From CADCTM01 sp049671305 (GTDB lineage: Bacteria > Cyanobacteriota > Cyanobacteriia > Cyanobacteriales > Coleofasciculaceae), in assembly GCA_049671305.1 (NCBI GenBank), contig JBATUR010000013.1:62001-126000 (forward strand): a DNA stretch of 64,000 bases, written 5' to 3'. The notes under the pieces are model-generated. The model was not told where the DNA came from. It did no database searches and worked only from the letters and a program-made list of their open reading frames with translations. A program made the translations under genes and the position numbers. Within the stretch, counting starts at the first letter, position 1, and the number at the start of each line of letters is the position of its first letter. Shown here piece by piece: positions 50,827 through 60,448 of this stretch.

Positions 50827-52506
50827 ATGTCAGCATTTCCTTGGCAGTGGTGGATTATGGGTGTGGTTTGTGCGCTCATTAGTCCAATTTTTTCCATAAC
50901 TTCAGCACAAGCGGCACAAAATATTGTACTGCGTCGAGGTTCTACTGTGCGATCGCTTAGTGTGGCTGACTTGAAAACTTTCACTGAAACTGGCAATATT
51001 TCTCCAAGTTTGTCAAATGCGGCACGTATCCTCACGTCTCAACAAAAAATTTTAGTTCAAGATGTTTTGAAGACTAAGTTAAATTTGGATGTTGTGTCAA
51101 CCAGTGACTTGTTAGATACACAAGTTGGCAATAATTTGGCGTCTTTGTTGGCATCGGCAACACCAAGAACTGATAATGTTGGGTTGTTAGATGTGAAAAC
51201 GGCTTTAATTTTGGGTGCAAAGTCTCCTCAAGGACTTTCTTTGCTAGGTTTTATGGAAGCGTATCCTAATGAAAGTTTGGATATTGATGTTGACCGTGTA
51301 TTTGAGGTATTAAGAAACTTTAATGGTGCTTTTTGGCAGTCTCAAGCGTTTATGGCAGCGATCGCACCTCAACTTGCGCCTAAGCGTCCTAATCTTAATT
51401 TACCATTTGATCCGACTCAACCGGGAAGTTCCAAAGTAGAAGTATTAAAGTTTAATTTTAATGATAGAAAGCGAGGACGGGAAATTCCTGTTGATATATA
51501 TTGGTCAAAAGATGCGAGTTTAAATAAACCGATTATTGTCTTTTCTCATGGACTAGGTTCTGTTCGTACTGACTTACGTTATTTAGCCCAACATCTAGCA
51601 TCTCATGGTTATGTTGTGGCGGCGCTAGAACATCCTGGAAGCAATGAAAATCATGTGAAAAAGGCACTAGCATTACAAGCACCTCTTTTGGAAGCTGAGG
51701 AGTTTTTAAATCGTCCCAAAGATATCAGTTTTATTTTGGATAACCTCAAACTAATTAATGATAGCGCTGGGGTGCTACAGGGGAAACTGGCATCAGATAA
51801 CGTTATGGTTGTGGGGTATTCTTTGGGAGGTGCGACGGCGTTATCTCTTGCTGGTGCCGAGTTGCAATTAACTGAATTGAAACAGCGTTGTCCTGGTAAT
51901 GTTTTGGCTTTTAGTTTGGGCGAAAATGCTCAATGTTTTGCTAAGAGTTTACCAGAAAACACTTATCAATTGCGTGATGAGAGGGTGAAAAGAGCGATCG
52001 CTTTTTCGCCGACGACTTCTTTATTATTTGGTGAAACTGGCTTGACAAAAGTCGCAATTCCTACATTAATTGGTTCAGGTTCTGCTGATAAAACGACTCC
52101 AGCTTTAACGGAACAAGCGATCGCTTTTGATAAGTTACCGACACCAAAATGGTTAGTTGGTTTTGTGGGAGGGACTCATTTAAGCGTCAAAGATCCGGCG
52201 ACGACTATGGATCAGGCGGGTCAACCTGATACGCTGTATAGTGGCGGTGAGGTGGTGGGAGAGCAAGCGGTTGAAGTGAGGAGTTATGTAAAAGCGATCG
52301 CTCTTGCTATGGCATCACAATTAACAGATAATAGCGCAGCGGATAAGTATAAGATATTTCTTACACCTGAATATGCTCAATTAGCTTCAACTGAACGTTT
52401 CCCAATTCGCCTTATTACGAAAATTCCACCAGAAGCTGAGGCAATTATTCAAGATTTTGTGAGAAATAATCAAGAAAAATCTGAACCTGCTCAAATTCAG
52501 CCATAA
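50827..52506 (+). CDS. Exported alpha/beta hydrolase with N-terminal DUF1400-like domain
   Basis: A 559-residue protein with a signal peptide (about 1-28, cleavage after SAQA). The region to about residue 200 (IVLRRGSTVRSLSVADLKTFTETG; QKILVQDVLKTKLNLD; FEVLRNFNGAFW) matches cyanobacterial DUF1400. An alpha/beta hydrolase follows: PIIVFSHGLGSVRTDLRYLAQHLASHGYVVAALEHPGS, nucleophile Ser in MVVGYSLGGATAL, Asp in LIGSGSADKTTP and His in VGGTHLSVKDP. The architecture resembles platelet-activating-factor acetylhydrolase-like esterases. The substrate is unknown. ATG is preceded by AGGAGA. Confidence 0.87.
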   Translation: MSAFPWQWWIMGVVCALISPIFSITSAQAAQNIVLRRGSTVRSLSVADLKTFTETGNISPSLSNAARILTSQQKILVQDVLKTKLNLDVVSTSDLLDTQVGNNLASLLASATPRTDNVGLLDVKTALILGAKSPQGLSLLGFMEAYPNESLDIDVDRVFEVLRNFNGAFWQSQAFMAAIAPQLAPKRPNLNLPFDPTQPGSSKVEVLKFNFNDRKRGREIPVDIYWSKDASLNKPIIVFSHGLGSVRTDLRYLAQHLASHGYVVAALEHPGSNENHVKKALALQAPLLEAEEFLNRPKDISFILDNLKLINDSAGVLQGKLASDNVMVVGYSLGGATALSLAGAELQLTELKQRCPGNVLAFSLGENAQCFAKSLPENTYQLRDERVKRAIAFSPTTSLLFGETGLTKVAIPTLIGSGSADKTTPALTEQAIAFDKLPTPKWLVGFVGGTHLSVKDPATTMDQAGQPDTLYSGGEVVGEQAVEVRSYVKAIALAMASQLTDNSAADKYKIFLTPEYAQLASTERFPIRLITKIPPEAEAIIQDFVRNNQEKSEPAQIQP

Positions 52507-52514
52507 TTTAGTTA

Positions 52515-53192
52515 CTAATTTCCGACAGGTTGCTGATTAGTATGAGCAATTTTTTCATCTGATACGATTAGAGGTGGACGGATACAAAGATAAAGCAAGG
52601 GACCAATTAAAGGAAGCATTGCAACCCAGAATAATGAAGAATTTTTTATCCCTCTTTTTGCCATATCATCCCCTAATAAAGCTGGAAATAATAGACACAA
52701 CAGGCAAAAATCTAAACTCATGACATGAATAAATCGGCTTGTTTTCCACTGTTGAATAAAATCTGCCCAATTACCATTAAATAAACCATAACTTAGTAAA
52801 AATATTGCCCCGATAGTGAGAGCAATACCTAATAAGCGAGAGTCTAAAATTTTCAGAAATAAGTTTTTAGAACCTGTAAATTCTTGATTAGGTTCTCGTA
52901 ATGCTAAATACGGTAATAAGGCAAATGCACCAACGCCAAAGGAAGCAGTAGAAAATAACCAAGCTGGGATTTTTTGTTGTCTGCCGTCGATAAAGGTTAA
53001 AGCACTATAAATCAGGGGCAAGACACCCATAATATTGAATAAGGAAACGATGATAGGGTTAATGCCATCCCATTTGCCAGTTGAAAGATTTTTAATTAAT
53101 TCAATAGTATCAGGTTGGTCAGGTGGCGCAAATACAAAGGCGTAAATCACTAAGCCAAGCCACAGTAGCCAAAATCCAATTTTTCTGCTCAT
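52515..53192 (-). CDS. Conserved multi-pass membrane protein of unknown function
   Basis: A 225-residue protein with about six hydrophobic segments (KIGFWLLWLGLVIYAFVFA; IIVSLFNIMGVLPLIYSAL; LGIALTIGAIFLLSYGLF; FIHVMSLDFCLLCLLFPALL; LFWVAMLPLIGPLLYLCI). The motif SRFIHVMSLDFCLL with LLGDDMAKRG, followed by PLIGPLLYLCIRPPL, is shared, from memory, with plant plastid-targeted membrane proteins. No function is known. It is convergent with the hydrolase gene, eight bases apart. Confidence 0.75.
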   Translation of the reverse strand: MSRKIGFWLLWLGLVIYAFVFAPPDQPDTIELIKNLSTGKWDGINPIIVSLFNIMGVLPLIYSALTFIDGRQQKIPAWLFSTASFGVGAFALLPYLALREPNQEFTGSKNLFLKILDSRLLGIALTIGAIFLLSYGLFNGNWADFIQQWKTSRFIHVMSLDFCLLCLLFPALLGDDMAKRGIKNSSLFWVAMLPLIGPLLYLCIRPPLIVSDEKIAHTNQQPVGN

Positions 53193-53338
53193 ATAAGATG
53201 TTATATTCCTTTAAAGATTGATTACGTCGGGATATTTTGCAAGAGTTTTAAGCTATTTCTATTACTATCAATGATTATATCTTGTTTGGATTCAAATTTG
53301 CCATAATTTGCTGATTCTATTACCTCAGTTTTTAATTA

Positions 53339-54127
53339 TTAAGCACCCATTCCGGAGTATTGTTTTAATCCTTTGCGCCATAACCAACGGTTACAGATGA
53401 AAAATAAAATAATCCAACCTAACATCATTAATAATCCTCTGCTAATATCTACAGGTAACCCAATTAAAACCGCTGCAGGAAAGTGAATTAAATAAGGAAA
53501 TGGTGTCCACAGAGCAATTTCACGTACTGCTGCTGGAAAGACTTCTAGAGGCGCTATCATGCCAGAAAGAAAGAGATAAAACAGAAACCAAAATTGTTCA
53601 ATTGCACTTGCACGCTCTGTCCAAAAGGCAAATAAAGCAAAGGTATATTGTGTTAAAAAGCGTAGTATAAAAGCTAATCCTAATATAGGTATAAATAATA
53701 AAATATTAGCTATATTTGGTTGCCAAATTGCTGCGGGATAAAGCAAGAAAAAAAATAGAACTAACATTAATGTAAAGGGTGCTCGTGCCAAACGCTCCGC
53801 TAAATGTCCAGCAACGTGATGCCAAACTGGATCAATTGGTTGTAAAAGTCGTGGTGAAAGACGACCTTCTACAACTTCTTTTTCAAACTCCCAAATCACC
53901 CAAACTGCTGTAATTTGTCTAATCAAAAATACTGTCAGAAAGTAACGTGCAAAATCTGCAGGTTGTAGACCAAATTGTCCAGTTTGAGATGCCTTTGTCC
54001 AAACCCCCATTAAAATTAGCGGTAAAGTGCCCGACAATGCCCAGAGAAACAATTCGGCTCGATATTCCAACATATAAGCATAGTAGACTGAGAGGAAGGC
54101 TTGAGCTTGCTTAATAATCCGATTCAT
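53339..54127 (-). CDS. ABC-2 type exporter permease (DUF990-like)
   Basis: A 262-residue permease with six transmembrane segments (YYAYMLEYRAELFLWALSGTLPLILMGVW; FARYFLTVFLIRQITAVWVIWEFEKEVVEGRLSPRLLQPIDPVW; FLFYLFLSGMIAPLEVFP). It partners the ATPase whose gene overlaps its start by 4 bases. Related exporters often have two such permeases; only one is here, so the transporter may be a homodimer or have a second permease elsewhere. The substrate is unknown. Confidence 0.88.
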   Translation of the reverse strand: MNRIIKQAQAFLSVYYAYMLEYRAELFLWALSGTLPLILMGVWTKASQTGQFGLQPADFARYFLTVFLIRQITAVWVIWEFEKEVVEGRLSPRLLQPIDPVWHHVAGHLAERLARAPFTLMLVLFFFLLYPAAIWQPNIANILLFIPILGLAFILRFLTQYTFALFAFWTERASAIEQFWFLFYLFLSGMIAPLEVFPAAVREIALWTPFPYLIHFPAAVLIGLPVDISRGLLMMLGWIILFFICNRWLWRKGLKQYSGMGA

Positions 54128-55107
54128 GAAACAACTCCAGCACGAAAAACACGACCAATTACTTCTTCGATTGGCGGTTCAGTTACACTTAAATCAATTA
54201 CTTCTAATTCTGCTAAAATTTTGGATACAGTATTAGTAAGATTTTCTTGACGTACTAAAAAACGTACCTCTCGACCCTCTACAGATTGTAATTCAGCATA
54301 ACTCGCTAATTTTTCTTTTGGCAATATATTAGCCAATTCCAACTTTACCTCACGATAAGGTGCAAATTGAGCAATTAACCCATCCAAAGAGCCATCATAA
54401 ATCAATTTACCTTCATAAATTAGCAATACTCGATGGCAAAGTGCAGTGATATCTGCCATGTAATGACTAGTTAATAAAATTGTCGCACCAGTACGTTGAT
54501 TATACTCACGCAAAAAGTCTCGTACTGCTAATTGGGCATTAACATCTAATCCTAATGTTGGTTCATCTAAAAACAATACTTGGGGTTGGTGGAGGAGTGC
54601 AGCGAGTAATTCTGTTTTCATACGTTCCCCCAAAGAAAGCTTTCGTACAGGTTGAGTTAGCTTGTTTTCTAAAGACAACATTTCAGTTAATTCACCAACT
54701 CGATAGCGAAAATCTTTATCAGACATTCCATAAACAGCAGCATTAATTTTGAGAGAATCTAATGCAGGTAAATCCCATAATAACTGCTGTTTTTGTCCCA
54801 TTACTAAGGTAATTTTTTGTAAGAATTCGGTTTGACGCCGAAACGGAATATGATTTGCTACTCTCACATTTCCACTGGAGGGATGAACTAGTCCAGTGAG
54901 CATTTTTAAGGTAGTGGTTTTTCCGGCACCGTTGGGACCTAAAAAACCGACAATTTCGCCACTGCCAATTTCAAATGATACGTCTTGAACAGCTTTTATA
55001 TTGCGGTAGGTACGGTGTAGAAAGTGAGTTAACGTGCCTTTAATACCCGGTTCTTTTACTGCAACAGGATAAACTTTGCTGAGGTTTTCGACTAGAATAA
55101 TTGACAT
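54124..55107 (-). CDS. ABC exporter ATP-binding protein
   Basis: A 327-residue ATPase: Walker A GPNGAGKTTTLKML (about 57-70), Q-loop VMGQKQQLLWDLP, signature KLSLGERMKTELLAALL, Walker B VLFLDEPTLGLD, H-loop LLTSHYMADI. The N-terminal stretch FLHRTYRNIKAVQDVSFEI and the C-terminal extension (about 245-325) are typical of ATPases paired with DUF990-type permeases. It overlaps the permease gene by 4 bases. Confidence 0.92.
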   Translation of the reverse strand: MSIILVENLSKVYPVAVKEPGIKGTLTHFLHRTYRNIKAVQDVSFEIGSGEIVGFLGPNGAGKTTTLKMLTGLVHPSSGNVRVANHIPFRRQTEFLQKITLVMGQKQQLLWDLPALDSLKINAAVYGMSDKDFRYRVGELTEMLSLENKLTQPVRKLSLGERMKTELLAALLHQPQVLFLDEPTLGLDVNAQLAVRDFLREYNQRTGATILLTSHYMADITALCHRVLLIYEGKLIYDGSLDGLIAQFAPYREVKLELANILPKEKLASYAELQSVEGREVRFLVRQENLTNTVSKILAELEVIDLSVTEPPIEEVIGRVFRAGVVS

Positions 55108-55280
55108 AATGATTTACTTTAGCAGGACTTATGCCTTATTTGCTCACTTTCTAATTTTAGAGATAAAAATGTTTTTTAATAGATATTGGAAAAAGTTTGT
55201 TATTAAATGTTTTTCAAGTGTACCTCTACATTAAAGAGTAAATTAAAATCTTTCCCTTAGTTCACAAAGCATTAATTGTT

Positions 55281-56258
55281 TTATGTCCAAGCGCGAAAAA
55301 ATGTATTATCTTCCCAACTCATAAATGTGCGTTGTTCAATTTCTTGCAAAGCTGTTTGATTTAGAGGCTGAAATTCTCGTGCGACTTGAACATTTGACTC
55401 AAGTTGAGCGACTGTTTCAGCAGCAACAACACAACAATGAACTCCTGGTTGAGAAAGAGTATATCCCATTGCTTGGTGCATTCCCTGCAAAACTCCTGGT
55501 TTAAATAAGCGTCCGTAAGCAGGAATTTTCATAGCAACAACGCCAATATTTTTTGTTCGCGCAATTGGTAATACGTTAGGAATAAAGGGTCGAGGATGAT
55601 GCTTATCGGCAGCATTAATGCAAACGAGCGTTACATTAAAAGGATAGCGACGTAAACCTTCAGCAATAACATTTGGTTCGTGATGTCCGGTAATACCAAC
55701 AAAGCGAACGAGTTTTTGTTCTTTAGCTTCTTCTAATGCTTTAATTGCACCATTTTTGCTAAATATTGTTTCCAATTCTTGTGAAAATGAAACGTGATGT
55801 AGTTGCCATAAATCTAGATAATTTGTATTAAGACGTTTTAATGATCGCTCTAATTCTCGCCATGCACCATCACGATCGCGTATTGCTGTTTTACTTGCCA
55901 AAAATACCTGATCGCGATGTGCTGGTAATACTTTTCCTAAATAATCTTCACTAGGACCATAACTTGATGCTGTATCAAAGTAACGGATACCTAATTCCAA
56001 AGCACGTTGAATAATTGCCACCGCCGCTGTTTCCTGATTTTCCCAAGATAAGGGTGTTTTCCCTGCACCACCCAAACCAAAAATTGGTAACTGCACGCCA
56101 GTATTTCCTAATACTCTTTCTGGCATTTTTGTTAATACTGGCGGCTTATTTTTGGCAACGGAAGTAACATTTTGTTTTAAGGTTGTAGCTCCAATTACTC
56201 CACCTGCGACAGCAACACTTGTTGTTAAAAAAGTTCGTCTTGTTGTTTTTCGATTCAT
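55281..56258 (-). CDS. Tat-exported aldo/keto reductase
   Basis: A 325-residue enzyme beginning MNRKTTRRTFLTTSVAVAGGVIGA, a twin-arginine signal. The reductase fold follows with LGNTGVQLPIFGLGGAGKTPLSW, the catalytic-type Tyr in DTASSYGPSEDYLGK, Lys in FLASKTAIRDRDGA, and LDLWQLHHVS. The C-terminal NADP-binding pattern is partly present (TVAQLESNVQ). The physiological substrate is unknown; export through Tat fits a cofactor-loaded oxidoreductase. The upstream open frame is ignored because the signal starts at this Met. Confidence 0.88.
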   Translation of the reverse strand: MNRKTTRRTFLTTSVAVAGGVIGATTLKQNVTSVAKNKPPVLTKMPERVLGNTGVQLPIFGLGGAGKTPLSWENQETAAVAIIQRALELGIRYFDTASSYGPSEDYLGKVLPAHRDQVFLASKTAIRDRDGAWRELERSLKRLNTNYLDLWQLHHVSFSQELETIFSKNGAIKALEEAKEQKLVRFVGITGHHEPNVIAEGLRRYPFNVTLVCINAADKHHPRPFIPNVLPIARTKNIGVVAMKIPAYGRLFKPGVLQGMHQAMGYTLSQPGVHCCVVAAETVAQLESNVQVAREFQPLNQTALQEIEQRTFMSWEDNTFFRAWT

Positions 56259-56460
56259 ACCTAGACTACCATTCTCGTTGAGATTTAACCAACATATTTT
56301 GGTATTATTAAGTGCTGCCGTTTGTCTTGGCATCTTGCTCGCGAAGTATTTTATTATTTAAAGATTTCTCTTAATAATCATCTTGACCATTTATTTAGTA
56401 AGGGATTGTTAAAATTGCTACAGTAATTAAATCAGAATTTTTTGTATACTTTAATTTAAG

Positions 56461-57462
56461 ATGAAAGTAACAAACTTGGCTACAAATCTAGCAAATGTAT
56501 TTCCAGTCACTTATGCTGATATTGTAGCGGCAGCAGAGCGACTGGCTAATATTGCTCATCAAACACCTGTTCTGACTTCCAAAACAGTTAATACTCGTGC
56601 AAATTGTCAAGTGTTTTTTAAATGTGAAAACTTCCAACGTGCAGGGTCTTTTAAGTTTAGAGGAGCCTATAACGCTTTATCTCAACTATCGAATCAACAA
56701 CAAAAACAAGGTGTTTTAACTTTTTCATCCGGAAATCATGGACAAGCAATCGCACTTTCTGGGCAATTACTCAACATTCCCACAACTGTTGTCATGCCTG
56801 ATGATGCTCCTAAAGTTAAGCAAGCAGCGACTTGTGGCTATGGTGCTGAAGTCATTTTATTTAATCGCGCCGAAACTTCACGAGAAGAATTGGCTCAAAA
56901 TCTCGCAACTAAGCACCAACTTACTATCATTCCTCCCTACGATCATCCACATATTATTGCTGGACAAGGTACAGCCACAAAAGAACTAATTGAAGAGGTT
57001 GGTAAGCTTGATTTACTACTAGTTTGTTGTGGGGGAGGTGGGCTATTATCAGGCAGTGCCATTGCTGCAAAAAATCTCTTGCCAAATTGTCGTGTTGTTG
57101 GGGTGGAACCCGCACAGGCAGACGATGCTACCCGCTCGTTTCATACTAAAACCTTACAGACTATTCACAACCCAAATACGATTGCTGATGGTGCAAGAAC
57201 TCCTAGTTTAGGGCAGTTAACTTTTCCCTTAATACTAAACTATGTTGATGACCTGATCACTGTATCAGAACAGGCAATATTAAGAACTATGTTTTTCTTA
57301 TGGGAACGCCTCAAAATTGTTGTTGAACCTACAGGTGTTTTAGCTGCTGCCGCTTTACTTGAAGGTGCGATTAAAATACCTGCTCATGCCAAAGTTGGAG
57401 TAATTATTACGGGAGGTAATATCGATTTAAAAAACCTTGCTCAACTGTGGGTTAATTGTTAG
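56461..57462 (+). CDS. Threonine-dehydratase-like PLP enzyme (serine racemase / hydroxyaspartate lyase group)
   Basis: A 333-residue fold-type II PLP enzyme. The cofactor Lys is in FQRAGSFKFRGAYNAL (about residue 68), the substrate loop is SSGNHGQA, and the phosphate-binding Gly-rich loop is CCGGGGLLSGSA. The C-terminus IITGGNIDL carries the Gly-Gly-Asn of this subgroup. There is no ACT-type regulatory domain, so it corresponds to catabolic threonine ammonia-lyase, serine racemase or threo-3-hydroxyaspartate ammonia-lyase; sequence alone does not choose. Its last four bases overlap the convergent methyltransferase gene. Confidence 0.87.
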   Translation: MKVTNLATNLANVFPVTYADIVAAAERLANIAHQTPVLTSKTVNTRANCQVFFKCENFQRAGSFKFRGAYNALSQLSNQQQKQGVLTFSSGNHGQAIALSGQLLNIPTTVVMPDDAPKVKQAATCGYGAEVILFNRAETSREELAQNLATKHQLTIIPPYDHPHIIAGQGTATKELIEEVGKLDLLLVCCGGGGLLSGSAIAAKNLLPNCRVVGVEPAQADDATRSFHTKTLQTIHNPNTIADGARTPSLGQLTFPLILNYVDDLITVSEQAILRTMFFLWERLKIVVEPTGVLAAAALLEGAIKIPAHAKVGVIITGGNIDLKNLAQLWVNC

Positions 57463-58157
57463 CACAAACTTGTCATGACTTGTATTAATTCCTTTGATAA
57501 ATCTACGGCACATTCCTGCTGATTTTTAAACAAAACTCCAGCTAAAAAGTAGATTTGCTCTGTATAAAAAGCCCTACAATTATCTCGTAATTCTTTAATT
57601 GTATTTTGTACTTTTGGCTCAGAGCTATAATAACCAAAAGGCAAAGGTACAACGACAAAATCAGCGACCGAGTAACCTTTTGCTTTAGCGTGATTAATGG
57701 TTCCTTCTGGGTCAGAAAAACTAGAAATCATCATTAAAGCATTATCATAACCCAATCCTAAAAGCTGTTTAGTAAGAGTTGAACCATCAGTTCCTCCATA
57801 TAAAAGTGGTAGATAAATATCATCATCTGGTGCAGGAAGATAAGGTGGATTTGAGATTAAATACTCGGCATCAGGCTTAGAAGAATCGAAAAAACATTGG
57901 TTATGAATGATATATTTATCTGATAAGTTGTAGTCTTCAATTGTAGAACTGGCAACCTTGCAAGCAGCACTATTTCGTTCAAAGCCATGTATTAATCCCT
58001 CAAATCTTGTCCTCAATAAAGAATTAATTACAGGACTACCATCGCCTGAACCAAATTCAATTAGTGAGTCAGAATCTCCACAGTCATGAAACACTAATGT
58101 TTCAATACAATGGGAATAAAACTTAGATTCTTCAGGACAAAAGAAGATGTCTTTCAT
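57459..58157 (-). CDS. Class I SAM-dependent methyltransferase with NPPY motif
   Basis: A 232-residue cytosolic methyltransferase. Motif I is LIEFGSGDGSPVINSLL (about 32-48), and motif IV is EYLISNPPYLPAPDDD (about 98-113), the NPPY of amino-group methyltransferases (HemK/PrmC and N6-adenine types). The remainder (GGTDGSTLTKQLLGLGYDNALMMISSFSDPEG; FVVVPLPFGYYSSEP) matches no named family known to me. It lies downstream of the diiron protein gene on the same strand, 177 bp away, and could modify an amine substrate made by that enzyme (inference). Confidence 0.75.
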   Translation of the reverse strand: MKDIFFCPEESKFYSHCIETLVFHDCGDSDSLIEFGSGDGSPVINSLLRTRFEGLIHGFERNSAACKVASSTIEDYNLSDKYIIHNQCFFDSSKPDAEYLISNPPYLPAPDDDIYLPLLYGGTDGSTLTKQLLGLGYDNALMMISSFSDPEGTINHAKAKGYSVADFVVVPLPFGYYSSEPKVQNTIKELRDNCRAFYTEQIYFLAGVLFKNQQECAVDLSKELIQVMTSLC

Positions 58158-58244
58158 GAAATTATACCTGGTGATTTTAATGAGGTAATTATGAAAAAAT
58201 GAGATAAAAACAGGTCATATCTGTTTTTAGCAAAGGTTTTGCTG

Positions 58245-58265
58245 GGGGCGTAAAGTTTACGCCCC
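58245..58265. repeat. 21-base perfect palindrome
   Basis: GGGGCGTAAA and TTTACGCCCC are separated by one base, between the diiron protein gene and the methyltransferase gene. No T-run follows on the minus strand, so it is not a normal terminator; it could be an mRNA-stabilising or attenuating hairpin or a dispersed repeat. Confidence 0.7.
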
Positions 58266-58334
58266 GATATAAGTGTTAAAGAATGAGCGTTTTAATAACT
58301 TCCGCTCTTTATTCAACACAATGTAAGCATTTAT

Positions 58335-59459
58335 CTAGCTATCACCAACTAAAGATAGTTGAGACTGCTCAAATTCCTTGACTGAACGTACTACTGCAGC
58401 ACCAGCGCGATCGCACATCAACTTCTCTTGGTCATATCCCAAGACAATTTCCCAGGCATAATTAGGGTATCTTTTTATTAATGGCAACGCTACATCATCC
58501 ATCATCCAACGACCGTGACGTTCATCTTCCTTAATATGCAACTCCCAATATCCCATTGCTGCTTCTGAAAGTTGCAAACGTTGTGCAGCGGCAAGATAAT
58601 TTCGATAAGCAGCGGGACCTGCTACTTCAAAATAGGCTAAACCACCGTTGTAACGCAAGAAATGACGCTTACATTCAGTTAGCAAAAAGTTATGATTAAT
58701 TGATGCCAAAACTTCCCAAGGAACTATCTCAAAATAGGCTTCGGGTTCCGTATTCATGCCGAATTCAGCTAACATTTGGGCGAAAAAGGTTGAGTGCTTG
58801 CGAGAAAGTCGCCCGTTGCCGTATTCTTCAATTAAAACTCGCGTTAAGGTGCATTGTATTTCATTTGCTGCACCACCTAAAATGCGTGAAAGTCGGCTAG
58901 CTTCAATTAAACCATCAAAAGAAGCGATCGCGAGTAAATGCTGATAGCCTACCTCACTCATTTCTTGACGCAAATAGCGACTATCTTCAGATAGTGGAGG
59001 GTTAAGATCAAACGCTGCACGTTCAGTTAATGCAGAACTTACATCTAATTGTTGAAGCGCTACAATATCAAACCTTGCTAGTTCCCATTTTTGCCAAGAA
59101 GTTTCTATCTGGTTGCGAACTTTTTGTAAATAAAAAGATCGTTCATTTGTGTATTGTTCTAAATCATCATACCAAAACAAATTCAGTCGATTAATCTTGT
59201 AAAGAATACGCTGTAAAAAAAGATGTGATGCTACACATTCTTGCTTCTGTTCATAAGCTTTTAGGATAGCTGAAGATAGTACATTTTCAAAGCTAACAAC
59301 TATCGATGGTTCCGACGCAATTCTTTGATCCAAATTCTCCATTGCTAAAATTTGGATAAATTCTTGCTCGGCATTGCTATAGTTTTTAGATGTCAGTTGT
59401 TCATCTGACATACTGTTAGCTTCATTAATCTTTTGAACTGTAATTGTCTGACTGGGCAT
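58335..59459 (-). CDS. Haem-oxygenase-like iron-containing redox enzyme
   Basis: A 374-residue, mostly helical protein. The C-terminal 200 residues carry ligand patterns of the haem-oxygenase-like diiron oxidase superfamily: VLIEEYGNGRLSRKHSTFFAQML (Glu and His, about 203-225) and YWELHIKEDERHGRWMMDDV (Glu, His, Asp, His, about 310-330). An N-terminal region of about 140 residues (including SFENVLSSAILKAYEQKQECVASHLFL) is additional. Related enzymes carry out unusual oxidations in small-molecule pathways (for example UndA-type decarboxylation), but the reaction here is unknown. An NPPY methyltransferase gene follows on the same strand. Confidence 0.83.
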   Translation of the reverse strand: MPSQTITVQKINEANSMSDEQLTSKNYSNAEQEFIQILAMENLDQRIASEPSIVVSFENVLSSAILKAYEQKQECVASHLFLQRILYKINRLNLFWYDDLEQYTNERSFYLQKVRNQIETSWQKWELARFDIVALQQLDVSSALTERAAFDLNPPLSEDSRYLRQEMSEVGYQHLLAIASFDGLIEASRLSRILGGAANEIQCTLTRVLIEEYGNGRLSRKHSTFFAQMLAEFGMNTEPEAYFEIVPWEVLASINHNFLLTECKRHFLRYNGGLAYFEVAGPAAYRNYLAAAQRLQLSEAAMGYWELHIKEDERHGRWMMDDVALPLIKRYPNYAWEIVLGYDQEKLMCDRAGAAVVRSVKEFEQSQLSLVGDS

Positions 59460-59856
59460 TTAAATTTTCTGCTTGATGTAACGAGTTGAACAGCTTGAAG
59501 AATACCAAAGACTAGCAGGGATAACTCTTTGTAGGAGTTCCAAAATTGAATCTTAATCTATGCTGTTATAGGTTTTATTATAACAGTATATAACAATGCT
59601 TACAAATTAAACCTGTTTTTATAATGTAATACGGTTGATTTTTCAGTTCGTCTACCAAAAGATATAGGTAATTATTAATTTTTCAGTATCACGTAATACA
59701 AGAAACTAAATAATACAACAGCTTAAGGAAGATATTTGTTAAACCATTTTTAATGTTGTCTTGCCAAATATTAAACACTTTGCCACCGTTTACAATTACA
59801 ATCTTAAAAATCAATCATTACTATGATTATAGATTTTGATAAAGCTAACAAAAACT
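59460..59856. other. 397-bp AT-rich divergent spacer
   Basis: Separates the divergent diiron-enzyme and thioesterase genes. It contains an inverted repeat CTGTTATA (59563-59570) N8 TATAACAG (59579-59586), a possible regulator site about 105 bp upstream of the minus-strand gene. No gene is seen. Confidence 0.5.
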
Positions 59857-60300
59857 ATGAAACAATTCAAAATCCAACTGCGTGTCCGCTACCACGAAAT
59901 GGATGCATTAGGACACGTTAATAACGCCGTCTATCAACATTATTTAGAGCAAGCGGCAGTTGAACATTCAGAACATCTCGGCTTTAATCAAAAACAATGT
60001 GAAGAATTAGGCGGTGTTTTTGTCATGCGAAAAATCGAAATTGACTATCTCCGTCCCGCTGTTGCTGGAGACACTTTAGAAATTACTACTTGGTTACAAA
60101 CTATGCGTGGACCACGAGCAGTTCGGCGTTATGAAATCCGTCAACAAGATGATGAGCAAATGTTGGTAACTGCTGAGGCACTGTGGGTTTGGGTAGATAC
60201 TAAAACTATGCGTCCAAAGGCAATTCCACGTCCCCTAATTGAAGCTTTTGAGCAAGCCAATTTACCAAATATGATTAATTCGACATCAAGTAATAAATAA
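59857..60300 (+). CDS. Hotdog-fold acyl-CoA thioesterase
   Basis: A 147-residue single hotdog domain of the 4-hydroxybenzoyl-CoA thioesterase/YbgC type: LRVRYHEMDALGHVNNAVYQHYLEQA with catalytic Asp in EMDALGHVNN, followed by VFVMRKIEIDYLRPAVAGDTLEI and WVWVDTKTMRPKAIPRPL. It should hydrolyse short- to medium-chain acyl-CoA; the substrate is unknown. The cyanobacterial 1,4-dihydroxy-2-naphthoyl-CoA hydrolases are related, and this cannot be ruled out. The ATG at 59857 is weakly supported; a TTG 21 bases upstream is in frame. Confidence 0.85.
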   Translation: MKQFKIQLRVRYHEMDALGHVNNAVYQHYLEQAAVEHSEHLGFNQKQCEELGGVFVMRKIEIDYLRPAVAGDTLEITTWLQTMRGPRAVRRYEIRQQDDEQMLVTAEALWVWVDTKTMRPKAIPRPLIEAFEQANLPNMINSTSSNK

Positions 60301-60448
60301 TTCGTAACTATTAATTGCCTGGAATGTATCTTCCGATAGAAGGGTTGATGACAATAAGAATAGTAAAGTCTGTTCAGGCAGCAAAAGCTTGCTCAAGTAC
60401 AGATACAACAATAAGTTGTATGTTTTAAGCAACAAAAGGATGATAAAT

